The notes: generated by a model from the sequence alone, not told the origin. Shown: positions 45,281 through 56,158, numbered from the stretch's first letter. The stretch: DNA of 64,000 bases from Fragum whitleyi (GCA_948146395.1 OX411548.1:61337020-61401019), one strand, 5' to 3'. Translations and numbers: made by a program.

Positions 45281-45756
45281 ACTTTTTTTGGTGGACTCAC
45301 ACAGGAGAAAATCAAGGAGTTATCGCAAAACTAATGCAAGTGCCAATATCTATTTAAATAATTAATTGACACCTACACTAGTTTTACACTAGGATCGCTA
45401 AGTTACGTCACGTAAATTTAGGTAATTGGTCGACAGCTCATATTTTGTAAAACAAAGTTTCCCGCCGGTTCTATTTTCAATCGATCTGGTACAAAACATC
45501 GTAAGAACGGCTTCGTAAAACTTATGAAATTTATGAAAGCTTGTATCAAACGAACACTTAGGGACGCCAAAAATGTTTCCACTACAACTTGTACTAGCTG
45601 TAGTTTCGACATTTTTCACGCTACGTGACGATTTTCACATTATGATTATGAACATGGAAAGTGTTACGATTTGTTTGTTTAAAGGGGCTCTTTAAGAGGG
45701 GTGATCGATAAATTCAAGTTATTGATTTCTCGCTCATGCGGTAGGTGTACACAAAT
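45281..45756. other. non-coding, nothing recognised
   Basis: Two overlapping minus-strand ORFs of 64-73 codons have no recognisable motif. Confidence 0.4.
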
Positions 45757-45833
45757 TGAGGGGTCAGCGCAATGCTATTGTAAGTGCCTATAAACATATA
45801 GGCACTTTCAATAGTATTGCACTTTCCCCTCGA
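45757..45833. mobile_element. family P palindrome (AAGTGCCTATA), copy 3
   Basis: GAGGGGTCAGCGCAATGCTA then TTGTAAGTGCCTATA, mirrored by TATAGGCACTTTCAATAGTA then TTGCACTTTCCCCTC. Arms are about 34 bases with few mismatches. Confidence 0.85.
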
Positions 45834-46050
45834 AATAAAACCTTGTGTTTGAAAAGTTATGAAGTTGTGACGTCAGAAGTGATGAAACTACGTCATATTT
45901 ATGACCAATCAACAACGTTATTGGTCGCTTTTACTTTTATCGCCATCAGCACTACAACGACATCCTTTTCAATTCTATAGCTACTCATTCGACCTTAGTT
46001 TGCGAAATTCGGCTATTTTGTCGGAGACAATTGTCGGATAGCATGTGTGC

Positions 46051-46245
46051 CCAGAGGTACAGGTAGGATGGGGGTAAACATAGTGTAAAATCTTTATTCC
46101 TCAATGAAACCCTATGTTGCGGGTACTCATTTGAATTGTCTTGATAATACGATTCAAATGAGTACCAACAACATTTGGCTTATGCTTTTATTTTTGAAAT
46201 ACTTTCATCTATAATCCAAAATTCCCCCTCTTTCTGTAGCTCTGG
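46051..46245. mobile_element. family D foldback MITE, copy 2
   Basis: Terminal inverted repeat CCAGAGGTACAGGTAGGATG at the left and CTCTTTCTGTAGCTCTGG at the right. Central hairpin GCGGGTACTCATTTGAATTG facing CGATTCAAATGAGTACCAAC. It aligns with 625-816. A SINE head relic begins at the next base. Confidence 0.85.
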
Positions 46246-46318
46246 TGCCGCTGTCGGGGATTGAACCCGTGTAGCCTGACGTACTACCAATGCACTTTGA
46301 CAGCGACTAAGAACGTTG
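46246..46318 (-). repeat. tRNA-like SINE head fragment
   Basis: Minus strand: GCTGTCAAAGTGCATTGGTA (A-box side) and ACACGGGTTCAATCCCCGAC (B box). It is the head of an S1-type SINE without body. Confidence 0.6.
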
Positions 46319-47183
46319 CGAACGCATGAAGGGGCTGCGTTATGGCAATTTGTTTTAGGATACGATTTAGTCGAAGACAGGTTCAACAACTTCAGTATTC
46401 GGATGGAGAAATTTCCGAACGTTCTTCGATAATTTACGGAAATCAGATATTGCCGAGGACGCCCGAAATTACTTTGGGAGGGGTCAAAGACAAGAAAATA
46501 AACACAAAGACGGGTTCAACAATGACATTTATGTAAAATATATTAATTATATAATAATTCAAAAATAGAACAGTCCATTGCACTCCATACAGTAAGAGAA
46601 GAAAGTAACGCCAAATCCAGCATTCGGAAAGAATTATTTCCGAGGGATTTTCGGTATTTTCCGGATATGTTCAAATCCGGATATTATCGAACAACAACGG
46701 AAAAATCTGACTATTGTATAATGGAATTTCTTAAATAATTATTAATACTAGTTTGTTCGTTTGTTTTCAATTTTATCTAATATCATATTTATTTACTTTC
46801 TGGATAGAAATGTCCAATATCAAACTGATATTTCAATGGCCTTTTTGTATTTCTGTTTCAGTTTAATGTCTCTCTGGAAAAAAAAAATATGTAACCAAAT
46901 TCATTAACTGATTCAATAAATTAAATCTATTTTTGCTATCCATTCATATACTTCGCTGGCTAAAACAATCCAGTTTTTCGAAGCTTTAAGTTATTGTTTA
47001 TTTCATATTTTTATCTTATAAAATGTAGTTTCGTAAAACTTTCAACATTTTTCGGTTAAAAAAATTCTACAATTCGGTGTAAGTTATTGTAACTCAATAT
47101 TTCAATAAGCACTAAGAATCGTTCTGCTTTCTGTATTTTTTTTTTTTTTTTTTTTTATTAACGATGGATTAACCTAATATCAA
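46319..47183. other. non-coding with poly-T
   Basis: T run of about 20 at 47,137-47,157. No gene. Confidence 0.45.
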
Positions 47184-47318
47184 GAGCTACGTTTTTAAGA
47201 TGAAAACGTTCTCGAAACGTTTGAGAAATGGTATCCCGCTTTGCACGTAGATTTACGTGCAAAGCGGGATAACATTTGTAAACGTTTGCAAACGTTTATG
47301 CCTACTAAACACGTGTCA
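47184..47318. mobile_element. family A foldback MITE, copy 6
   Basis: Inner arms ATCCCGCTTTGCACGTA and TACGTGCAAAGCGGGAT pair perfectly over about 17 bases. Flanking AAACGTTTGAGAAATG faces CATTTGTAAACGTTTG. The outermost ends are diverged. Confidence 0.82.
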
Positions 47319-47814
47319 GTTTTTAAGATTTATGTTTAATGCTGGAGTGCGAGAAACAGAAATAAAGAAACACACACGCACACAGAAAATAAAATAAGGG
47401 GAAAAAATATTGAACACATTGCCTCAATGCAAGATTTATAGTTTTTGTATATCTATATAATTAACAAAAGAGATATACTAAAGAACACGCTGGAAAAAAA
47501 TCACCCTCAAATTTCTGACAAAAGAAACTCTGCAAAAGAAAAGAAGACAACCTCACCTTTTACCATTGACTATATTTTAGCCAGTAGTCAAAAATTTAAA
47601 AGTGGCGTGAATGTACAAAACTTTTATATTATCCGTTCATTTCATTTCATAATTTGCCATTTTTATCTATCGGTATATTAGGTGGTAAGAAATAAACATT
47701 CGATACAAGTTGTCCGTGTTTGTATTTTTTTCTTTTGCAGAACTTCTCCTCTCAAAATAAGTCATTTACAATAATAAATGATTACTGAACATAATCGACA
47801 TAATTATAAGTAGG
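47319..47814. other. non-coding, nothing recognised
   Basis: A 78-codon ORF at 47,445-47,681 has no motif. Confidence 0.4.
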
Positions 47815-47886
47815 CTCACAAAAACTTCGTAACCCAAGCTTATTCAAGCTAATGATTTCCAGCTGAAGTTACGAGGTTTTGGTCGC
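47815..47886. repeat. foldback AACTTCGTAAC
   Basis: CACAAAAACTTCGTAAC pairs with GTTACGAGGTTTTGGTCG, with AGCTTATTCAAGCT inside. Related words occur at 48,770-48,905 and 61,745-61,790 (CAGCTTATTCAAGCT or variants), so it is a dispersed family. Confidence 0.6.
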
Positions 47887-48000
47887 ACACTGTCACAAAA
47901 TATTTGTACACTACTATCACCTTTAATTTTGTCATTCTTCTAAACCTCTAAACCATGGAATTACAAAGTTATTTTCTTACAATGAACACATAATAATAAA

Positions 48001-48376
48001 TGTAACCCCTTCAGGCATAAAGGGACCATCTGGATAGTGCGTAAATTGTCAAATCTAGTCAGACTGCGTGGTGACTATAGTCCGAACTTCACGCAGTTGG
48101 CTGATTTTCTTAATGTAGATCGATCATTCGATATTCTCGTATAAGATATTTTGAAATGCGACAACAGCCGTGCGTTCGGGATGACCAAACGGTGCAAACA
48201 GTTTTCCAATTATACCCGGCTTTGCACGCCGGGGCAGGTGGAAAGCGGGGTACAATTGGAAAACTGTTTGCACTGTTTTTGTCTTCCTGAACGTATGGCT
48301 GGCTGACCTCTACTGGACTCAATCTCTTTTACAAACAGTCGTTTTTCGGTGTTACTTTCTAGTATCAGGGGTCACA
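48001..48376. mobile_element. family K MITE split by a family A MITE
   Basis: Left terminus ACCCCTTCAGGCATAAAGGG then ACCATCTGG, core AAATCTAGTCAGACTGCGTG, and right terminus TTTCTAGTATCAGGGGTCAC. The family A element at 48,165-48,302 interrupts it, leaving about 240 bases of K sequence. Confidence 0.75.
48165..48302. mobile_element. family A foldback MITE, copy 7, nested in K
   Basis: Outer arms CAGCCGTGCGTTCGGGATGA and CTTCCTGAACGTATGGCTG pair. GTGCAAACAGTTTTCCAATT faces AATTGGAAAACTGTTTGCAC perfectly. The innermost CGGCTTTGCACG arm faces a diverged GGAAAGCGGGG. Confidence 0.9.
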
Positions 48377-49384
48377 AATAAATAAGTTTCTACATTCCTT
48401 CTAATTTTCCAAACAATAATCAAAGAAATTATATCAAGCTAAAGATATACGTTTCTTTTCCTCACAGAAAGAGAAAATACAACTTGGTTCTATGTGTTTA
48501 TTAAATGTACATGAAGAGTTAATTCACAAGCTACATTTCATTATCCGATATTTTATCTTGTATGCTTTTATACAAGACCTACTGTAAAACTAACCCTCAT
48601 GCCGAAAACCCGAATCATGAACGAATCGCATGTGAGTTGATTGAATCTTTAAAGACCACACATTTTTTTCAAAAATGAGCAAATTTTGTTCAATGTAAAC
48701 AAACCATTGCAACGTATGCTTGAGTAACAGGGAAAACGAATTTCCTCAGCTGATGACTAAAACATTGAATCTACAGCTTATTTAAGTCGTAGTCACAAGC
48801 CCTCTTTATTTTTAGTGATTCCTTTGGAACTTTTTATGCTTAAATTCTGCTTTTTGTGTGAAAGAGGAGTATTTCCAAAACCTCGCACCTATAACTTGAA
48901 TAAATTTGTAGTTACGAGATTTTAGAATTACATAGATGCCATACGTTGTATTTCATATTCGACAATCTTAAATTTCGGCTAACACTTGAGGGAGTTTAAT
49001 TAACAAATTAACTAATTAAACAGCTATCCGATACAATCTTATCAGTAAGACACTCAATTACAAAATCTTAAGTATCCAAAAACGCATGCTGTTGTTGCAT
49101 AAAGTTTTCCTTTAAGTATCCAAGTACATCCCTTCTTATCAGATGACAATATTGGGACGGGCTAGATTTCAAAAAAGTAGCAAAAGAAAGTAACGTTAAT
49201 TATTTTTTTGTATTTCTTATTCTGTTTTTTCAATTTCTGTAGCAGCAACCTATACACGAGAATTTTAGACTGTGAGAATCATTTCAAAACTAAAGATCTT
49301 TAGCTTTATTCGAACTCGTAGATTTTGTACAAAATTTCGAGTTAATGCAAGTTAAAAAATTCTCCGTCGTTTTATTAAGAAATA
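48377..49384. other. non-coding; relic of the AACTTCGTAAC family
   Basis: At 48,770-48,910 words such as CTACAGCTTATTTAAGTCGT and TGTAGTTACGAGATTTT recall the foldback at 47.8 kb. No gene. Confidence 0.4.
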
Positions 49385-49530
49385 TTGTTGAAAATTAAGA
49401 AAATGCTTATTATAAGCATTTTCTTTATTTTTCAACATTATTTTCCTTCACTATTTCTTTGTGCGAGTTTGTTTGTTTTTTCCTACGACAGTTTCTCGAA
49501 AGGCATTAAAAAGGCAGGATTGTGTGGGAA
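49385..49530. mobile_element. family G hairpin element, copy 2
   Basis: Perfect hairpin: TTGAAAATTAAGAAAATGCT then TATTA, facing AGCATTTTCTTTATTTTTCA. Flank GGATTGTGTGGGAAAGGGTT is the family's right-hand segment. Confidence 0.7.
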
Positions 49531-50179
49531 AGGGTTTAATTTAGGTCTATATACTTAAATCTTTGTCAAAATGGCAACAAGTTGAAATATGTACAAAAGG
49601 CCAGGCTGCCCTGTCAAAAGTGGTTGAAGTGGCCAAATCCTAGATGCGCAATTTTGAAATAAATGATATTTTGTCCCCTACAGGCCCAAGTTTAAACAAA
49701 CACTTTGTCATAAACAATGTAAAAATGTTCATCTTATAACAATAAGGCTATTGAGCCTGTCATGATTACATAATTGACACAAAAAGCTTCAATCATGCTT
49801 TTCGGTCCATTTTATTTTCACTCAATAGCTCATATTATAATGCAAAAAGGAAGAGGGGAGGGGAGTTCAGTGATTTATCTTTTTAATTGTTGCATTAAAT
49901 TTGTATATTAACCATTATTTTGAAAAAAATGTACGCCAAAATAAAGAATTGGAGCATTTGAAAGACTTTTAGAACAGCCTAAAATCTATTTTTTCTTCTT
50001 CCAAAAGTGACAACCCTCTGCAATATAACAGAAAATTCAAATAAATTTTAAAAGTCGTTTTGAAGTCAAAATGTTGCAACTACGGTGTTATTCAGGCTGT
50101 AATTACGTTGAATTCATTCAAAATTGACATGGACTGTACCTTTTACCACACAACCCATTGTCTTTTAAGAATCTAGAAA
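49531..50179. other. non-coding, nothing recognised
   Basis: Nothing recognised. Confidence 0.4.
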
Positions 50180-50265
50180 ATAACAAGAGAGAAAACATTG
50201 TGTTAAAGTGAGAAATTGCTTGTGTGACAAGCAATTTCTAATTTTTTCACAATGTTTCTGCCATA
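50180..50265. mobile_element. family G hairpin element, copy 3
   Basis: GAAAACATTGTGTTAAAGTG then AGAAATTGCTTGT, loop, ACAAGCAATTTCT, then TTTTCACAATGTTTC. Arms about 33 bases. Confidence 0.8.
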
Positions 50266-50534
50266 TATCCGTTTTGTTTTTAATCATTATTTCAGTTCCT
50301 GCACCTTTTTTTTAAATTAACAGAGTCAAAAAATTTATTGTCCTATATAAGGAATTTATAGACTGGAAGTTTGACCATTTTGTCGAGACAAAAATACTAG
50401 CCGGCAGTGGCCCAGACCTATTACCCTTTTTTTCAAAGGTTATTTATCTTTCATATATGAGAGACAGACAGCATTCAACTCAGAAGTAAAATATTCCAAA
50501 AAAAGAAAAGAAAATAGTTTTTCTAGACATATGG

Positions 50535-51414
50535 AACTAGAAAGCCATGAATGGCTTGAGTCGCTCCACAGGCTTAAAATTCTTGAAAAACTAAATCTAA
50601 GATTTGACTAGATTTTAAGATATTTTGGGTTCTACTGATGTTGAAATGATTTTCAAAAATGCCACTATATAACATATAGAAAAATGACCTCTGCCCATAA
50701 AATACATATTTTTCATCTGATCACAATAATTTTTGGTAGACTGATAAAGGGTCACTCAAGGATCATTCAAGTGAAATTTGGTTGATATCCATCAATTACA
50801 TTTTGAGAAAATGATTTTCAAAGTTTCCACTATATAACATATAGAGAAATGACCTCCGCCCATAAAATGTATATTTATCATCCGATCATAACAATTTTTG
50901 GTACACTGATAAAGGGTCACCCAAGGATAATTCCAGTGAAATTTGGTTGATATCCATCAATTACATTCTGAGAAAATGACTTTCAAAGTTTCCACTATAT
51001 AACATATAGAGAAATGACCTCCGCTCATAAAATGCATATTTATCATCCGATCACAATAATTTTTGGTAGACTCATAAAGGGTCACCCAAGGATTATTCAT
51101 GTAAAATTTCATTGGTATCCATTGATTAGAATCTGAGAAAACTCACTTTTTACCATATTTGGAAATTAGCCACGCCCATTAAATCCATGTTTTTCATTGG
51201 ATCAAAATTTCTTGAACAACTTTGAAAGAGGGTCACCCAAGGATCATTCCTGTGAAGTTTGGTTGAAATTCATCCAGTAGTTTCTGAGGAGAAGATTTTT
51301 AAAGAAAAAGTTTACGACCGCACGCACGCACGCAAGCACGGACGGACGGACGCACGACGGACACAACGCCATGACAATAGCCCCAGTGGCTTTCAGCCAG
51401 TGGAGCTAAAAATG
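50535..51414 (+). mobile_element. pearl-type element 1 (165-bp tandem core)
   Basis: The left end AACTAGAAAGCCATGAATGG then CTTGAG is shared with element 2. The core repeats with an exact 165-base step: AATGA(T/C)TTTCAAA phase marks at 50,645, 50,810, 50,975 and about 51,140. The right part has GACCGCACGCACGCACGC and GGACGGACGGACGCACG microsatellites, then GGCTTTCAGCC hairpin and AGCTAAAAATG end. GCTCCACAGGCT (50,563-50,574) and AGCCAGTGGAGC (51,395-51,406) are subterminal inverted repeats. Layout matches pearl/Helentron-associated non-autonomous elements. No ORF. Confidence 0.88.
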
Positions 51415-51570
51415 AACAGTAAAGAAAAAGTTGACTTTTTCAGACTCCAAAGATTCGTATTTTTTCCTCCGTCCATAATATTCCATAATAAATTAACTTT
51501 AAGAAGTTAACGGCCATCTTGGCACTACCAAACTATTCTTTCTTTCATTGTAAAATTCTCAACATTTTGT

Positions 51571-51623
51571 GGGATCAGTGCAAAACCATTTCATGTGCCA
51601 ATCGAAATAGTTTAGCACTGACC
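51571..51623. mobile_element. short palindrome, family P-like
   Basis: GGATCAGTGCAAAACCATTT then C faces GAAATAGTTTAGCACTGACC across about 12 bases. Outer arms match the GGGTCAxxGCAA ends of family P. Confidence 0.7.
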
Positions 51624-52050
51624 AATCGAAATGTCATCAAATAAATAAGTTAAACAAGGATGAAAGTATTGAACCAAAATGAAGGCATTTTGTAGGATGA
51701 ATGGATGAATATAAACATTTTCTAATGGCAAAAAGTGAATGATGGATAATTTGCGGCTTTTTCTTCCTTTCCTACCATGGTTTAAGACCTAGGTAATGTT
51801 CAGTAGCATTAAATTTTCAAGAATCTTAAGATTTGTAATCGGGATATCTCGCACAATTCTCTAAATGAGATTCTACGCTGCGGCGCGGTATATCCCGATT
51901 AAAGTTCTTAAGATTTGTTAAAATCCGGATGATAACGGACAAACCTCTTTTAAGTGAGTCAAATAAATTGGCTCCTTTGAGCAGATGCAGGGCTATATGT
52001 GGAAGGGAAATTTTGGACTTCAGATTGAAATATTCAATAACACTTCCGCC
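51624..52050. other. non-coding; one foldback
   Basis: At 51,835-51,900 AATCGGGATAT and the facing ATATCCCGATT lie about 44 bases apart. TTAAGATTTGT is present on both sides as a direct repeat (51,827 and 51,908), which could be a target duplication. Confidence 0.5.
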
Positions 52051-52122
52051 AACCCTGCATTTGTGGTACTCATTTGAATCGTCTCTCGAGACGATTCCAA
52101 TGAGTGCCCACAACATATGGTT
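52051..52122. repeat. family D hairpin core, copy 3
   Basis: GTGGTACTCATTTGAATCGT then CTCTCGAGACGATTCCAATG then AGTGCCCACAACATA. The hairpin is well kept, the outer arms less so. Confidence 0.7.
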
Positions 52123-52298
52123 TTGTAAAGAAAAAATGATTCTAGTACAAAGATATGGCTAGACTGTAGGCTGATGAATATGAATATGACATTTTGGTTC
52201 TAATAGGGCCATTCGGATATTCTTTAACTTTTTCAGTTCTATGGATATAGGGGCAATATAGGTTTTAAAATTTGATGATTCAACAATTCTGCCAAGAA

Positions 52299-52370
52299 AC
52301 CCTATGTTCTTGGTAATCATTTGAAACGTCTGGTCAAGACTATTTAAATGAGTACAAACAACATAGTATT
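52299..52370. repeat. family D hairpin core, copy 4
   Basis: AACCCTATGTTCTTGGTAAT then CATTTGAAACGTCTGG facing TCAAGACTATTTAAATGAGT then ACAAACAACATAG. Confidence 0.7.
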
Positions 52371-52387
52371 TAGAAATAGCATATTCA

Positions 52388-53498
52388 AACTAGAAAGCCA
52401 TGAATGGCTTGAGTCGCTCCACAGGCTTGAAATTCTTGTTAAAGCAAATAAATGTTTTTACAAACAATTTTTAAAACTAGATTTTTAGATATTTGGAGTT
52501 CTACTGACGATGAAAATGATTTTCAAAGTTTCAACTATATATAACAGATAGAGAAATGACCTCTGCTATTAAAAGACATATTTTTCATCAAATAAAAATA
52601 ATTTTTGGCTGCATGATAATGGGTCACCCAAAGATCATACCAAAAATGATTGATTGATATCCATCAGTTACATTCTGAGAAAATGTTTTTCATAGTTTCC
52701 ACTATTTAACATATTGAGAATTGACCTCCACATATCCAACAATCAGATTCTGAGAAAATGATTTTCAAATTTTCCACTATATAACATATAGAGAAATGAC
52801 CTCTGCCCATAAAATGCATATTTTTCATCCAATCAAAATGATTTTTGGTACACTGATAAAGGATCACTCAAGGATCATTCCAGTGAAATTTGGTCGATAT
52901 CCATCGGTTACATTCTGAGGAATTGATTTTCAAAGTTTCCACTATATAACATATAGAGAAATGACCTCCGCCCATAAAAGGCATATTTTTCATCCAATCA
53001 CAATGATTTTTTGTAGACTAATAAAGGATCACTCAAGGATCATTCCAGTGAAATTTGGTTGATATCCATCAATTACATTCTGAGAAAATGATTTGCAAAG
53101 TTTCCATTATATAACATATAGAGAAATGACCTCCGCCCATAAAATGCATATTTTCCATCCGATCACAATGATTTTTTGTAGACTGATAAAGGTTCACCCA
53201 AGGATCATTCATGTAAAATCTAATTCATATCCATTGATTAGAATCTGAGAAAAGTCACATTTTACCATATTTGGAAATTAGCCACGCCCATTAAATCCAT
53301 ATTTTTCATTGGATCAAAATTTCTTGAACAACTTTGAAAGAGGGTCGCCCAAGGATCATTCCTGTGAAGTTTGGTTGAAATCCATCCAGCAGTTTCTGAG
53401 GAGAAGATTTTTAAAGAAAAGTTTACGACCGGACGGACGCACGGACACAACGCCATGACAATAGCCCCAGTGGCTTTCAGCCAGTGGAGCTAAAAATG
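52388..53498 (+). mobile_element. pearl-type element 2 (165-bp tandem core)
   Basis: Same ends as element 1. Phase marks at 52,515, 52,682, 52,757, 52,921, 53,087 and about 53,252 give steps of about 165 except one shortened unit (75 bases) between 52,682 and 52,757. Subterminal inverted repeats lie at 52,416-52,427 and 53,479-53,490. The ACGG stretch is shorter (GGACGGACGCACGGACAC). No ORF. Confidence 0.88.
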
Positions 53499-53552
53499 TA
53501 TTGGATGAAATTATAGGTAATAATTTTGACTGGAAGCTTTATATAAATTTGA

Positions 53553-53640
53553 TTGAAAAAAACATTGTGGAAAAATATGGATTTGCTTTTAACAGCAAAT
53601 TTCTATGTTCCAACAATGTTTCTTTCTGTGTAAGTTTATG
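53553..53640. mobile_element. family G hairpin element, copy 4
   Basis: AAAAACATTGTGGAAAAATA then GGATTTGCTTTTAACAGCAA then ATTTCTATGTTCCAACAATG. Arms about 33 bases with mismatches. Confidence 0.75.
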
Positions 53641-55435
53641 CAGCCAAGGTTTATTTGGGAAATGAGTCAATGTTAAAAATTTGTGCAATAATGGTGAAAT
53701 GTGAGTTGTAAATTAATGGTTGGAATGGTATTTTGGTAAAACTGAGCATTTAAAACACACCAAAAACACAAAACTTATGATTCATTTTGGTAAAGGCTTT
53801 TATTTAGGACATGTGGACAAAAACATTGATTAATATGTGATTTAGTCGAACAAATTGATGATCTAAAAGTTTGTACTAAACTCAGAATCTGTTCTTGCCT
53901 TATGTTATACAAAGTAGAATAGAAATAAACTAAGTTATAGATTTACCATTGTCAAATATAGATAATATTGTTCCAGATAGCAAAAATTCTGAGCTCTGAG
54001 TGTCAAATTTTGAGATTTGAGTTTAAAATTTCAAACTACGAGTATCAAACTGTAAACACCAAAATTACAGCTCAAATACCAACATTTTACCGTACATATT
54101 TCAAATAGCCATTTTTCTATCCCTAAACTACAGTGATCGCATACAGTTCAAGAATTTTGCTATCTTGTGAAGAGGAAAGGCCCAATATGTATATATAATA
54201 TTGTGGAAAAGCAACTAAAAACCATCTTACTCAGTCCAAGCTGAGGTTTTGGTCCTCCAGCTTCAGCAAAAATACAGTTATAATCTCTTATTTTCTTTTT
54301 AAACAATAGTTCAACCTTGTGAATGAGATTCTATTCAAACTCTTCATTTTTATAAAATATATTTCACTGACATACAGTTACATACATGTTTTAATCAAAC
54401 TTCAAAACCCTGCTATTGGGGGTTCTAATTTTTTTTTAAAGAAAATGAAGAATTATCTTAAATAAATTCCTTTTTTCTTTTCTCTTTTTTTCTTTCTATT
54501 AACAGACAATGGCATCAATTTTCATTATTTTGCATAAGACATTCAAAGGAAATGGTGATTAATTCCATAAATAGAAAGATCCAGGCTTGTAAGGTAGGAA
54601 AACGTTTTAGACATCATTAACATAGAAACATTTGCATAATTATAGCACATGTACATATCTAGCTGTAAATAAATTGCACTATGTCTTAATCTCAATCTAA
54701 TTTTGTAAAACATAAAAGAAATCTTGCCAAGTTTTTCTGTCTTACAAACTATTATTATTACAATGATTTCAAAATTATTATGTTGAAATAAGAGTATTTA
54801 ACCCATTGAAATATGCAATAATCCTGTTTTGGCAGGGGGATGGACAAAGATTAGCTTTCACATATGTTCAAAATTATTCTTTTTAATTGAATAATCTTGT
54901 TTTGGTAGGCAGTATAGACAAAGATCAGCCTATACATATGTGCTGTCAGATCTTAGTCTATACCACCTGTTTGTCTTATTTGTGCCACAAATGAATTTAA
55001 GATTTACCTTCTTATGACAGTGTATTTTCATAACAATTAGTCCCCCCCCCTTTTTTGATATACTGTTTGACATACCCATCCTTTAAGCTTTTTTTACTTC
55101 TTCAAAATTTAATTTTGCAACAGTGTAAAATTTTCCAATTCTATAACTATATTTTCATTTTTTTATTAATTTCATATGAAAGTTCAGTATCACTTTAAAC
55201 TGGAATATAGGTTTAGAATCTGACCATGTACTAAAGTGATGTCAAAGTCAAATAGTGATGTCATTTATCTTCTCCCTCAATGATTGCAGAACTATTATAC
55301 AATATGTGCTCCTACAGATGTCATTCTTATTAGGGTGAAACTATAATTCAAACTACAAACATATAATAAAAGAAGATTAAATGAACCTGTGAAAAGCATT
55401 TATATATATATTTATGTAACTTTAACCCTTTGCTG
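53641..55435. other. non-coding, AT-rich; one dispersed repeat
   Basis: No gene. At 54,820-54,970 AATCTTGTTTTGGTAGGCAG and CAGATCTTAGTCTATACCAC occur. The latter resembles 63,830-63,852 (CTGATCTTAGTCTATACCAC), so a dispersed repeat is present at both places. Confidence 0.45.
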
Positions 55436-55655
55436 TTTAATCCCTGCTTTTTACGTGCCTGTGATTTTATGATTAAGAAAACATTATGAAAACAGAAGAA
55501 ATTGCTTCTGACAAGCAATTTCTTTATTTTCCACACTATTTTCTACACTTCAGAATGGTTATTTTTTAAATAAAATCCACTTTTTATTTTCGTCTGCAAA
55601 ACCTTTGAATTTGGACAGGTCCAAAATTTTGTAAAACAGGAAAGTGTTAAACAAC
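55436..55655 (-). mobile_element. family G long copy, downstream of the gene
   Basis: About 220 bases aligned, in reverse orientation, with 61,980-62,218: ATCCCTGCTTTTTACGTGCC, TGTGATTTTATGATT, hairpin AAGAAATTGCTTCTGACAAG, then CAAAACCTTTGAATTTGGAC and AAAATTTTGTAAAACAGGAA. Short ORFs in the two copies translate to nearly the same peptide, which shows the homology. Confidence 0.85.
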
Positions 55656-55812
55656 TGATAACTGCCTAATATCGTAAAAGACTTCTTATCAGACCGAATG
55701 ATTTTGTGCAAAACTCTTTTAAAAATTGCATGTTTTGCATCCAGAGTGGTCAACCAAAGGCTTCAGAAAGTGGAAATACTATGCAAAGACACTTTCTTTA
55801 GTTTCGGTTGAA

Positions 55813-56045
55813 TTGCTCTCTTATCCCTTTCTCATACAATCCCATTTTTGACACCCTGAAGATAAAAACTTAAGAAAATTGTGTGGAAACTGAAGAAATT
55901 GCTTGTTATAAAGTAATTTCTTCATTGTCCAGACTATTTTCTTTCCCAAAACAGAGAGATTTTAAAAACTAAACCACCTTAAATTGACATTAGCCAATTC
56001 TTTGAAATTGGACCAGTCTATTATTTTCATCTAGTAATGGGTTGA
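55813..56045. mobile_element. family G copy 6
   Basis: TCTCATACAATCCCATTTTT, then GTGTGGAAACTGAAGAAATT then GCTTG, facing AAGTAATTTCTTCATTGTCC, and further GAAATTGGACCAGTCTATTA. More diverged than the 55.4-kb copy. Confidence 0.7.
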
Positions 56046-56082
56046 ATTTGTTCTTAAAATATATATATTTTTTATTATCAAT

Positions 56083-56158
56083 TCAAGGGCTAGTGCCAAA
56101 CTATTGCAAGTGCCTATTAATAAATAGGCACTTACAATAGTTTGCACTTATCCCTTGA
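56083..56158. mobile_element. family P palindrome (AAGTGCCTATA), copy 4
   Basis: TCAAGGGCTAGTGCCAAACT then ATTGCAAGTGCCTATT, mirrored by AATAGGCACTTACAATAGTT then TGCACTTATCCCTTGA. Arms about 35 bases, loop about 4. Confidence 0.88.

Noticed and set aside
56071..56076. Polyadenylation signal of the zinc-finger gene
   Set aside because: A lone AATAAA on the minus strand in AT-rich DNA over 1.2 kb from the stop codon is too weak to call.
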